DNA from: Cupriavidus yeoncheonensis
GTDB lineage: Bacteria > Pseudomonadota > Gammaproteobacteria > Burkholderiales > Burkholderiaceae
DNA length: 64,000 nt
Assembly: GCF_905397275.1 (NCBI RefSeq)
Contig: NZ_CAJPUY010000009.1
Location: 1 to 64,000, forward strand
Direction: 5' to 3'
Shown: one piece after another, positions 1 through 7,647 of the stretch
Layout: the number at the start of each line of letters is the position of its first letter
Numbering within the stretch: position 1 is the first letter of the stretch
Translations under genes and position numbers: made by a program
The notes under the pieces: model-generated
Databases searched by the model: none
Told to the model about the DNA's origin: nothing
The model's input: the letters and a program-made list of their open reading frames with translations, nothing else

Positions 1-81
1 GTCACGCTCAATCCGGAGCGCGAGATTGCCGTGCCCTCCGGTATCAAGCCAGGCGCCGAAAACCAGCGTTTGGCTGCATGA
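1..81 (+). CDS. C-terminal fragment of an unrecognised phage-region protein
   Basis: An open frame enters from the left edge and ends with TGA at 79-81; its last residues are GIKPGAENQRLAA. Only 26 residues are visible and I do not recognise them. It is followed at once by the broken capsid gene, so it may be the preceding head gene or an earlier part of the capsid reading frame displaced by a deletion. Confidence 0.4.
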   Translation, partial: VTLNPEREIAVPSGIKPGAENQRLAA

Positions 82-102
82 ATGAGGCGACATCTACATT
101 GA

Positions 103-531
103 CGCGCGCCGCTACCCGTCGGGACGACGCCGATCGATGCCGTCCTGGCGGTCGCTGGCGAACTGGAAGACGCGGGATTTACGCCGTCCGTCGTGCTGCT
201 GAACACGGCCGACTGGCGCGCGATTCGGGGCGCGAAGGACGACGTGGGCGACTACCTGATGCCAGGGGCGCCGGCCGGTCAAACGGCCGAAATCGTCTGG
301 AATCTTCGCGTCGCGTCGCTGGCAAGCATGCCGGCGGGATCGTTCGTCGTGCTGGACGGCGGCTTCGTTGCGCTGCTGGACCGCATGCAAGCGTCGGTCG
401 AAATTTCGCGAGAGGACGCCGACAACTTCACGAAGAACCTTGTCACGATCCTGATCGAAGAACGCGTCGGAACGCTGGTGCAAGACCTGAACGCGATGCG
501 CAAGGGGACGTTCCCTGCGCCGGTCGCATGA
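103..531 (+). pseudogene. Major capsid protein (HK97 fold), 3' remnant
   Basis: The frame reads GTTPIDAVLAVAGELEDAGF, then VVLLNTADWRAIRG, VASLASMPAGSFVVLDG, and ends with a DNFTKNLVTILIEERVGTLV segment. This is the C-terminal half of an HK97-type major capsid protein: the P-domain and the N/RxR...F-KN-V-I-EER ending are diagnostic. The family is normally 300-400 residues; about 140 are left. The frame is closed by stops just upstream (100-102 and 79-81) and carries no credible start with a ribosome binding site, so the gene is truncated or frameshifted. An ATGA overlap at 528-531 starts a six-codon stub (MTAKAK, stop at 546-548) that looks like the cut-off beginning of the next head gene. 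Confidence 0.75.
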
Positions 532-606
532 CTGCAAAGGCGAAGTAATGCGCCTATAGTGATCGAGCGATAGTGAAGGCGGCCGGCTTAGTCCACCGGC
601 ATTGAT

Positions 607-640
607 CCCCGGCGTTTCGCTTCGGCGCCGGGGTTTTCTT
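607..640 (+). terminator. Intrinsic terminator after the capsid remnant
   Basis: Perfect 8-bp stem CCCCGGCG (607-614) / CGCCGGGG (626-633) followed by TTTTCTT. It ends the plus-strand phage transcript and faces the minus-strand gene that stops at 643. Confidence 0.8.
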
Positions 641-642
641 AC

Positions 643-1398
643 TTATGGGCCTACCGCAACACGCTTGATTCGCTCAAAAGACTCGAACAATTCCGATCTT
701 TGGGAACTTTGCAAGTCCCGATAGGCGACTACGTCCGTCGCCAATCCGAGTTCAGTCCGCATGGCGATCAATGCAGTAGCTTGCGCATCCTGTAGCTTTG
801 GTAGGTTCCTTTGCATTAGACCCTGTACTGCGTTTAGGTATTCCGCGTTGTGCTGCTGCATGGCTTGTGGGTCTGACACGGCGGCGCGAAAACGCATCGT
901 AAGGGTTCGTAGCATGGTAACTTCATGCAGGAATAACCCGAAGGCCGTTCCGAATGTAAGGCATGCCCGCGTCGTCTCGTCGGAACCTACTAGTTGAACA
1001 CCAGCCATTTTCGTAGACACAGCGGCAGCGGCTTGGCCGATTTCCGAGTCTGGTCTATTGATATCAACGGCCGATCCGATTATGTAGAGCGATTGAGCGA
1101 CCGATTCTAGAGCCGGAAAAAAAACTTCACGGCGAAGTTGCATCAGCCGCGCATCTTTGTCCCGCTGAGATTCATATGCGATCTGACCCGTGCGCTTCCT
1201 TTCGTCGTGCTCGTGGTCCTGGCGTTGCTTCCGTTCATCATGCTGATGTTGCTGGCCTTGCAATCGGTGGGCATTCCATGCTGTAAGCAACGAATTTGTG
1301 AATGTGACAAGGCCGGTAATGAGCGCCCCAAGGATTGTTCCGGCCAGGGCGATTATTTCCTTCGGTGCGGATTGATACCACGCGATAAGGTCTTCCAT
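643..1398 (-). CDS. Membrane-anchored coiled-coil protein, unknown function
   Basis: 251 residues, family not recognised. An N-terminal hydrophobic segment (about residues 14-40, IIALAGTILGALITGLVTF) is followed by a very hydrophilic H/D/E/R/Q-rich stretch (about 45-90: repeated QHDERK/EHDERK units) that should form a coiled coil, then a mostly helical C-terminal domain. The layout suggests a short membrane anchor with a cytoplasmic helical part. The ATG at 1398 has no clear ribosome binding site. Base composition is noticeably AT-richer than the chromosome, as for acquired cargo. It lies in the prophage end next to the attachment tRNA, where lysogenic-conversion or phage-exclusion genes are common; a defence or exclusion role is only a guess. 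Confidence 0.7.
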   Translation of the reverse strand: MEDLIAWYQSAPKEIIALAGTILGALITGLVTFTNSLLTAWNAHRLQGQQHQHDERKQRQDHEHDERKRTGQIAYESQRDKDARLMQLRREVFFPALESVAQSLYIIGSAVDINRPDSEIGQAAAAVSTKMAGVQLVGSDETTRACLTFGTAFGLFLHEVTMLRTLTMRFRAAVSDPQAMQQHNAEYLNAVQGLMQRNLPKLQDAQATALIAMRTELGLATDVVAYRDLQSSQRSELFESFERIKRVAVGP

Positions 1399-1468
1399 AT
1401 CAGACGATTAAGGTTTCTGTAGGGGATGCTTTCATAAACTGTGTAAACCAATCTACCGTGCCAACTGG

Positions 1469-1699
1469 TCACGTTGGCCGATTTTCTCTGCATGCGTCCA
1501 GAAATTCGCCATAGCTGAACCCTTCGGATTGGGCCGTTTTCAGGAAGTTGCTGAATATGTCTTGTTGCAAGCGTTCGTACTTGGCGTCGCGCGGCGGGAT
1601 GCCATTCAACGGTGGAAGGTTGTCTGCTGACATGCAAAGCCATAGTCCGAACCAATACCCGCGCGCCAACTCTCGCAGTCGTTCATCTCGGCCAGTCAT
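1469..1699 (-). CDS. Small protein of unknown function, coupled to upstream gene
   Basis: 76 residues, start MTGRDERLRELARGYWFGLW, not recognised. Its ATG (1699-1697) overlaps the TGA of the upstream gene (1698-1696) as ATGA, which supports both genes being real and translationally coupled. Composition is polar with a tryptophan-rich start and no membrane segment or cysteine cluster. It belongs to the minus-strand trio of the prophage end. Confidence 0.6.
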   Translation of the reverse strand: MTGRDERLRELARGYWFGLWLCMSADNLPPLNGIPPRDAKYERLQQDIFSNFLKTAQSEGFSYGEFLDACRENRPT

Positions 1700-2094
1700 T
1701 CGAGTTCGATCCTGTATCGCTGGCCGTCCCAGTGCGTGACCTTGCCGACCAGAATGCGAGCGCCGTCTCGCAACAGTTCAAACGTGTGGCGGCGTGGTCC
1801 GACCTTCAGCGCGAGGAAGACATGCACCGGCAAGCCTTCGTCGCGCGCGACCGTCAAGTCGTAGGCGAATTGCTGGCCCTGTTCGGACTTTTCCCAGGTG
1901 CCCCACTTGCGCAAGTCGTCGTCGACGACCCGGAAGCCGGAATCCGGCGCGAACTGCGTTTCGAAGGCCGCCAGGACGAAGACCCGCGTGCCGGTCTTCG
2001 GATCGGTGCCGATGAGGCCCCCGACTTCGTGTTCGCAGGGCGGAAGATCGGTCCTGCCGTAACGGGCAAACGCGGATCGGTATGTGTCGGGCAT
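1696..2094 (-). CDS. Hypothetical protein of the prophage end
   Basis: 132 residues from ATG 2094 (MPDTYRSAFARYG); an in-frame TTG at 2124 would add ten residues, but neither start has a good ribosome binding site. The sequence contains a PPCEHEVGGLIG segment, a beta-rich middle (RVFVLAAFETQFAPDSGFRVV) and a basic RRHTFELLRDGARILVGKV end. Family not recognised. It is coupled by an ATGA overlap to the 76-residue gene downstream. Nothing is known of its function; its position beside the attachment tRNA suggests phage cargo. Confidence 0.6.
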   Translation of the reverse strand: MPDTYRSAFARYGRTDLPPCEHEVGGLIGTDPKTGTRVFVLAAFETQFAPDSGFRVVDDDLRKWGTWEKSEQGQQFAYDLTVARDEGLPVHVFLALKVGPRRHTFELLRDGARILVGKVTHWDGQRYRIELE

Positions 2095-2310
2095 TGCGGG
2101 AAGCGGTCGGAAAAGATGCGGCAATCATAGCGCGCGCGGCGCCGCCGACGCCGAAAGCCGGCCGACCCGAATAGCGGCCCCACAAGCCGCGATCCCGCCG
2201 GGTCGCTACCTGACAGCGACCGGCCAGCGTTCGTTTACCCTGGCGCCGATTCGCCGCTCTGGCGCGCCAAGGCGACCGCGCCATCGTCCGATGCGCAACG
2301 CCAGAAATGC

Positions 2311-2340
2311 AAAAAGCCGCCTCATTGGGCGGCCTTTCTT
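2311..2340. terminator. Bidirectional terminator-like hairpin
   Basis: GCCGCC (2316-2321) and GGCGGC (2328-2333) form a short stem, with AAAAA on the left and CTTTCTT on the right, so it could act in both directions. It is the only element I see in the 340-base gap 2095-2434 between the last prophage gene and the tRNA. Confidence 0.55.
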
Positions 2341-2434
2341 GCGGGATTTCGGCAGATTTTGTCCACCAGGTGTCCACGGCTTCGGGTTGCTGTCGAGCAT
2401 TTCTATCGAATCGCCCGTAACCCCTTGATTCTTA

Positions 2435-2510
2435 TGGTGCCGAAGAGAGGAATCGAACCCCCGACCTTCTCATTACGAATGAGCTGCTCTACCGACTGAG
2501 CTACTTCGGC
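2435..2510 (-). tRNA. tRNA-Thr (anticodon CGT)
   Basis: 76 nt including an encoded CCA. The acceptor stem GCCGAAG/CTTCGGC pairs fully, the D arm is AGCTCAGTCGGTAGAGC, and the T arm contains GGTTCGATTCC. The anticodon loop TTCGTAA places CGT at positions 34-36, reading threonine ACG. The 3' end faces the prophage remnant, as expected for a gene used as an integration site. Confidence 0.95.
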
Positions 2511-2541
2511 AACACGTCCAGGTGAACTGGAACAGCCCGCA

Positions 2542-2570
2542 ATAATAGCAGCGCTCTTACCTCACTGCAA
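2542..2570 (-). promoter_or_regulatory. sigma70 promoter of tRNA-Thr
   Basis: On the minus strand TTGCAG (2570-2565), a 17-bp spacer and TATTAT (2547-2542) lie about 31 bp before the tRNA 5' end. Spacing is ideal and both boxes are close to consensus. Confidence 0.7.
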
Positions 2571-2635
2571 ATATTTTTTGTGTCGGGCCCGTCATCCATG
2601 ATCGGGCGGGGCGACGCCGGCAGCGGGAAAGCAAG

Positions 2636-2657
2636 CAGGGCGTCCGCAGGCGCCCTG
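2636..2657 (-). terminator. Possible fbp terminator hairpin
   Basis: CAGGGCG (2636-2642) pairs with CGCCCTG (2651-2657) 26 bp downstream of the fbp stop, but only a weak T-rich tract (CTTGCTTTCCC) follows on the minus strand. Confidence 0.35.
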
Positions 2658-2683
2658 TCAGGGAGCGGGGTGATGCCCTCGCG

Positions 2684-3706
2684 TCAGCCTTGCTGCTGGG
2701 CCGCCGCTTCGTGGTGGTAGCGCGTGACGCGCTCCACTTCGTTCTTCGACCCGAGGATCACCGACACGCGCTGGTGCAGTTTTTCGGGCTGCACGTCCAG
2801 AATGCGGATCTCGCCGTTGGTGGCGGCGCCGCCGGCCTGCTCGACCAGCATCGCCATCGGATTGGCTTCATACATCAGGCGCAGCTTGCCGGCCTTCTGG
2901 GGCTCGCGCTTGTCCCACGGGTACATGAAGACGCCGCCGCGCGTGAGGATACGGTGCACGTCGGCGACCATGGAGGCGATCCAGCGCATGTTGAAATTCT
3001 TGCCGCGCGGGCCTTCGTCGCCGGCCAGGCATTCGTCGATGTACTTGCGCACCGGCGGGGCCCAGTGGCGCATGTTGGACATGTTGATGGCGAATTCCTT
3101 GGTGTCTTCGGGAATCTGCACATCGGACTGCGTCAGGATGAAGCTGCCGGCTTCGCGGTCCAGCGTGAATACGTGCACGCCGTTGCCGACGGTCAGCACC
3201 AGCGTGGTCTGCGGGCCGTACACGGCGTAGCCGGCGGCGACCTGGTGGGTGCCGGGCTGCAGGAAGTCGGCCTCGGTCACGGTCTGGCCCGGCTTGGGCA
3301 TGTGCAGCACGGAGAAGATGGTGCCGATCGACACGTTGACGTCGATGTTGGACGAACCGTCGAGCGGGTCGAACATCAGCAGGTATTCGCCCTTCGGATA
3401 GCGATTGGGAATCTCGTAGAACGATTCCATTTCTTCCGATGCCATGGCGGCGAGGTGGCCGCCCCATTCGTTGGCGTCGAGCAGCACTTCATTGGCGATC
3501 ACGTCCAGCTTCTGCTGGGTTTCGCCCTGCACGTTGCCGGTGCCGGCCGAGCCGAGCACGCCGGCCAGCGCGCCCTTGTTGACGGAGTTGGAAATGGCCT
3601 TGCAGGCGCGCGCCACCACTTCGATCAGCAGCCGCAGTTCGGGCTGGATCGTGTTGTGCTTGCGCTGCTCTTCGACCAGGTATCGGGTCAGGCTGATGCG
3701 GGTCAT
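2684..3706 (-). CDS. fbp: Fructose-1,6-bisphosphatase class 1
   Basis: 340 residues, full length for the class 1 family. It hydrolyses fructose 1,6-bisphosphate to fructose 6-phosphate in gluconeogenesis and in the Calvin cycle where present. Metal- and substrate-binding residues are clear: EE at 91-92 and the DPLDGSSN loop at 113-120 that binds magnesium and the 1-phosphate. The start [10 protein letters not shown] is preceded by AAGGAG at normal spacing. It lies 77 bp downstream of pepN on the same strand and may be read through from it. Confidence 0.98.
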   Translation of the reverse strand: MTRISLTRYLVEEQRKHNTIQPELRLLIEVVARACKAISNSVNKGALAGVLGSAGTGNVQGETQQKLDVIANEVLLDANEWGGHLAAMASEEMESFYEIPNRYPKGEYLLMFDPLDGSSNIDVNVSIGTIFSVLHMPKPGQTVTEADFLQPGTHQVAAGYAVYGPQTTLVLTVGNGVHVFTLDREAGSFILTQSDVQIPEDTKEFAINMSNMRHWAPPVRKYIDECLAGDEGPRGKNFNMRWIASMVADVHRILTRGGVFMYPWDKREPQKAGKLRLMYEANPMAMLVEQAGGAATNGEIRILDVQPEKLHQRVSVILGSKNEVERVTRYHHEAAAQQQG

Positions 3707-3783
3707 GATGGTTCTCCTTGGATGGCCGCAATTCTACATGTGCCGCGAGGGCCGGCGCCGCGCCGGGACCGGCCCCCCGGGCA

Positions 3784-6483
3784 TCAGGCGGCCAGCGATT
3801 TGCCGACGATCTCGCGCACGTCGCGCGACAGCGACGCCGATGCCGACACGCGTTCCAGCTCTGCGCGCATGCGCTCGCGCAAGGCCGGCTCGTACTTCTG
3901 CCAGCGGTCCATGACGCGCGCCAGGCGCGCCGCGACCTGCGGGTTGATCGTATCGAGCGCCAGCACCTGGTCGGCCCAGAAGCGGTAGCCGGAGCCGTCC
4001 GCCGCGTGGAACTGCGCGGGGTTGCCCGAGCAGAAGCTGAAGATCAGCGAGCGGGCGCGGTTCGGGTTGCGCAGGTTGAAGGCCGGGTGTTCCATCAGCG
4101 CACGCACCGTGTCGATGGTGCGCTTGCCGGCGTGCGGGCCGACCTCGCCGCGCTGCATGCCCTGCAGCGAGAACCACTTGTCGATGACCAGCGCATCGTC
4201 CTCGAAGCGCTCGTAGAAGTCGGCCAGCGCGGCCTCGCGGCCCGGGGCGAAGCTGTTGACCAGCGCCGCCAGTGCGGCAAAGCGGTCAGTCATGTTGTCG
4301 GCTTTCAGGTACTGCTCGCCGGCAAGCTGCAGCATCGCGTCGCTGCCGCTCTCGACCAGGTAGCCCAGCGCAAGGTTGCGCAGCGCGCGGCGCGAGGCCG
4401 AGTCGGGGTCCGGGCTGTAGGCGCCGGGCGTGGCGTTGGATTCGTAGGCCGCGAGCCAGTCGGCCTGCAGCGCATGGGCCAGGCCCGCGCGCATGAACTG
4501 GCGCGCCTGGTGGATCGCGGCCGGATCGGCCACGCCCATGCGCTCGGCCAGGTAAGCCTCGGCCGGCAGCACCAGTGCCTGCTCGCGGAACGCGGGGCTC
4601 AGGCGGTCGTCATTGAGCACGGTGCGCATGGCACTGATCAGCGCGGGGTCGAGTTTCAGGTCGCGGCCGGCCTGCACGTCGGCCACGAGCTGCAGCAGCG
4701 CGCGCGTGGCCAGGCGCTGGCCGGCTTCCCAGCGGTTGAATGCGTCGCTGTCATGGGCCAGCAGGAACGTGAGCTGGGCATCGGAGTACTCGGCATCGAC
4801 GATCACCGGCGCCGAGAAGTTGCGCAGCAGGGAGGGCAGCGGTGCCGCGGCGCCCTGCGGCAGGTTGATGAAGCGGAAGGTCTGTTCGGCCTGCGTGAAA
4901 TCCAGCACGCGCGTGGTGCCTGCGGCCGCGGCCTCGCCTTCGAGCTGCAGCGGCAGGTCGTGCCCATCGGCACCGAGCAGGCCGATCGCGAACGGAATAT
5001 GGAAGGGCTGCTTCTCGGGCGAGCCGGCGCGCGTTTCGATGCCGACCTTCGGGCAGCGTTGCGACAAGGTCAGCGTCAGGCTGCCGTCGCCGGCGTTCCA
5101 CGCCGTGCGCACGGTGACCACCGGCGTGCCGGCCTGGCTGTACCAGAGGCCGAACTGCGCGAGGTCGCGCCCGTTGGCATCCGCCATCGCGGCACGGAAA
5201 TCATCGCAGGCGACGGCCTGGCCGTCGTGGCGCCGGAAATACAGGTCCATGCCCTTGCGGAAGCCTTCGCGGCCCAGCAGGGTCTGGTACATGCGCACGA
5301 CTTCGGCGCCTTTTTCGTACACCGTGACGGTGTAGAAGTTGTTGATTTCCTCATAGCTGTCCGGGCGCACCGGGTGCGCCATGGGTCCGGCGTCTTCGGG
5401 GAACTGCACCTGGCGCAGCACGCGCACGTCTTCAATGCGCTTGACCGCGCGGCCCGATTCCGAGCCCATCATGTCGGCCGAGAATTCCTGGTCGCGGAAC
5501 ACGGTCAGGCCTTCCTTGAGCGAGAGCTGGAACCAGTCGCGGCAGGTGACGCGGTTGCCGGTCCAGTTGTGGAAGTACTCATGGCCGACCACGGCTTCGA
5601 TATTGGCGAAGTCGACATCGGTGGCGGTCTGCGCATTGGCCAGCACGTACTTCGTGTTGAAGATGTTCAGGCCCTTGTTCTCCATCGCGCCCATGTTGAA
5701 GTCGCCGACGGCGACGATCATGAAGCGGTCCAGGTCGAGTTCCAGCCCGAAGCGCCGCTCGTCCCAGCGGATCGCATGGATCAGCGAATCCATGGCGTGG
5801 CGGGTCTTGTCGAGGTCGCGCGCCTCGACCCAGACCTGCAGCAGCTTGTCCTTGCCGGAGGCGGACTGGATGCGTTCCTCGATGCATTCGAGCTTGCCCG
5901 CCACCAGCGCGAACAGGTACGACGGCTTGCGGAACGGGTCTTCCCACACGGCCTCGTGGCGGCCGTCCGGCAGTTCACTTTCGCTGACAAGGTTGCCGTT
6001 GGACAGCAGCACCGGGCAGGCCGCGCGGTCGGCGCGCAGCGTCACGCGGTAGGTGGCCATCACGTCGGGGCGGTCCAGGAAATACGTGATACGGCGGAAG
6101 CCCTCGGCCTCGCACTGCGTGAAGAAGTTGCCGTTCGAGACATAGAGCCCCGACAGCGAGGTATTGGCCGCCGGCTGGCAGGCCGCGGTGATTTCCAGCG
6201 TGCCCTGCGCGGGCAGGCCGGGCAAGGTCAGCGTGCCCGCCTGCTGGGAGGCGTTGGCCACGGGTTTGCCATCCACGCTCACGCCGATCAGTTCGAGATC
6301 TTCGCCGGCCAGCACCAGCGGCGCGTCGGCAGCCGCGGCCGCATGGCGCGCGAAGCGCAGCGTGCTGGTCACGACGGTGCGTTGCGGGTCCAGGTCCAGC
6401 ACCAGTTCGACGTGGTCGATGGTGAAGGCGGGCGGGGTATAGTCCTTGCGATAGACGGTAACGGGCGTATCGGTGCGCGGCAT
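3784..6483 (-). CDS. pepN: Aminopeptidase N (M1 family)
   Basis: 899 residues, the length of the gammaproteobacterial PepN type. This cytoplasmic zinc aminopeptidase removes N-terminal residues from peptides in the last steps of protein turnover. The exopeptidase motif GAMEN is at 265-269, and the zinc site HEYFH with a downstream glutamate (H301, H305, E324) is intact. The C-terminal half matches the PepN-specific helical domains (DUF3458-type). I chose ATG 6483 (MPRTDTPVTVYRKDY) because an AGGA box precedes it and the homologous part starts there; the open frame extends much further upstream without similarity. fbp follows 77 bp downstream. Confidence 0.98.
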   Translation of the reverse strand: MPRTDTPVTVYRKDYTPPAFTIDHVELVLDLDPQRTVVTSTLRFARHAAAAADAPLVLAGEDLELIGVSVDGKPVANASQQAGTLTLPGLPAQGTLEITAACQPAANTSLSGLYVSNGNFFTQCEAEGFRRITYFLDRPDVMATYRVTLRADRAACPVLLSNGNLVSESELPDGRHEAVWEDPFRKPSYLFALVAGKLECIEERIQSASGKDKLLQVWVEARDLDKTRHAMDSLIHAIRWDERRFGLELDLDRFMIVAVGDFNMGAMENKGLNIFNTKYVLANAQTATDVDFANIEAVVGHEYFHNWTGNRVTCRDWFQLSLKEGLTVFRDQEFSADMMGSESGRAVKRIEDVRVLRQVQFPEDAGPMAHPVRPDSYEEINNFYTVTVYEKGAEVVRMYQTLLGREGFRKGMDLYFRRHDGQAVACDDFRAAMADANGRDLAQFGLWYSQAGTPVVTVRTAWNAGDGSLTLTLSQRCPKVGIETRAGSPEKQPFHIPFAIGLLGADGHDLPLQLEGEAAAAGTTRVLDFTQAEQTFRFINLPQGAAAPLPSLLRNFSAPVIVDAEYSDAQLTFLLAHDSDAFNRWEAGQRLATRALLQLVADVQAGRDLKLDPALISAMRTVLNDDRLSPAFREQALVLPAEAYLAERMGVADPAAIHQARQFMRAGLAHALQADWLAAYESNATPGAYSPDPDSASRRALRNLALGYLVESGSDAMLQLAGEQYLKADNMTDRFAALAALVNSFAPGREAALADFYERFEDDALVIDKWFSLQGMQRGEVGPHAGKRTIDTVRALMEHPAFNLRNPNRARSLIFSFCSGNPAQFHAADGSGYRFWADQVLALDTINPQVAARLARVMDRWQKYEPALRERMRAELERVSASASLSRDVREIVGKSLAA

Positions 6484-6651
6484 GGGGAATCCTGTCTTCG
6501 GAAGACCGTGAAAGCGGGGCGTGCCGGCCCGCGGGGTGGAGCACGGCGTTGAAGTAATCATTGTAGCCAAGGGGTAGACCGCACGGCTTGGCGGAATTCC
6601 GGCACATCGGCGTGGTCTCAGAGACACGTCAACAACAAGAGAGGCATCGAC

Positions 6652-7380
6652 ATGTGGCAACAGGCAGGCCGTGGCACGGGCGGTCACCGCATTGACGCGA
6701 ACGGGAGGTGGCGCAGGCTGGCCGCGTGGCTGGCGCTGGCCGGCGCCGTGCTGCTGACGGGGTGCGCGAGCACGGTGGTGACCGATGTCACGGCTTTCCG
6801 GCAGCCGGGCTGGCAGAACGATGCGCCGCGCACCTACAGCTTCGAGCACACGCCCGAGCAGGCGGCCCAGCTCGAGCGCCAGACCTATGAGCAGTGGCTG
6901 GCCGGCGCGCTGGCCGGGGTCGGCTTCGAGCAGGTGCCCGAGAAGCAGGCGCGCTACCGGGTCAGCATGGAGTACAACGCGGCGCCAGGCATGGTTCGGG
7001 TGGCCGAGACGGTCTACCCCGACCCATGGTATGGCCCGTGGGGGCCGTACTGGGGCCCCTACGGTTTCTCCCGCCCTTGGGGCCCGTGGGGCTGGCCCGG
7101 CTATTGGCCGCCGCCCCAGACCGTCGTCCGCGACGTGCCGGTGACCTTCGCCAGCCTGAACGTCTATTTCAAGGATGCCGCGACCGGCCGGCGTGTCTAC
7201 CAGGTGAGCGCCCAGAACCAGACCGAGAACGGCAACCCGGCGGCGATGATGCCGTACCTGATCCGCAGTGCCTTCACCGAGTTTCCCGCCGAGAGCGGCC
7301 GGCCCCGACGCGTGACCTTGCCGGTCGATGAGGGCACGACCGCGGCGGCCCCGGCGGATGCAAAACCGGCCCCGAAGTAG
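6652..7380 (+). CDS. DUF4136 lipoprotein
   Basis: 242 residues. A signal peptide ends in the lipobox LLTGC with the lipidated cysteine at position 38, so the protein should be membrane anchored facing the periplasm. The DUF4136 domain follows. An unusual low-complexity aromatic stretch (about 122-155) is made of repeated WGPY/GPW/WPG units, then the domain resumes with VTFASLNVYFKDAATGRRVY. A GAGAGG ribosome binding site supports the start at 6652. It is divergent from pepN. The function of DUF4136 proteins is unknown. Confidence 0.9.
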   Translation: MWQQAGRGTGGHRIDANGRWRRLAAWLALAGAVLLTGCASTVVTDVTAFRQPGWQNDAPRTYSFEHTPEQAAQLERQTYEQWLAGALAGVGFEQVPEKQARYRVSMEYNAAPGMVRVAETVYPDPWYGPWGPYWGPYGFSRPWGPWGWPGYWPPPQTVVRDVPVTFASLNVYFKDAATGRRVYQVSAQNQTENGNPAAMMPYLIRSAFTEFPAESGRPRRVTLPVDEGTTAAAPADAKPAPK

Positions 7381-7647
7381 CGTCGGCGAAGCATATACAT
7401 TGGCGTGCCATTGCATACGCGTTGGTAAAAGCAGTTTTGCTGCGATATTCGGCCGAAAACGCGACCGAACGGTCGAAACGGGTGGGTTCGGCGCCGCAAC
7501 CGTGGGCTAGAATAGCTGCTCGATTTTCTGGCCCCACATCGCCGGAACCCGTCAGGATGCTGCCCCTCGCTGCCGGCCATCGTGCCCGCTGCGTTCATGG
7601 CGGGATGCGCGCGGGCGCTGGTGCCGGGCCATTTTCCGGACGAGCCA

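Larger units (their letters stand above)
1..2434. mobile_element. Degraded prophage end next to tRNA-Thr
   Basis: The stretch holds the 3' part of a phage major capsid gene on the plus strand, a strong terminator, then three small opposite-strand genes resembling no housekeeping family. It stops at the CCA end of a tRNA-Thr gene, the usual target of tyrosine-recombinase phages. The 643-1700 part is clearly lower in GC than the chromosomal genes to the right. No integrase is visible, so the other end and the second att copy must lie left of the window. The exact right boundary is an inference: the tRNA 3' half (about 2435-2480) would be the att core. Confidence 0.7.

Noticed and set aside
3718..6552. 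A 944-codon open frame antisense to pepN
   Set aside because: Same reason: GC-rich shadow of a well-identified gene, no start signal or domain.
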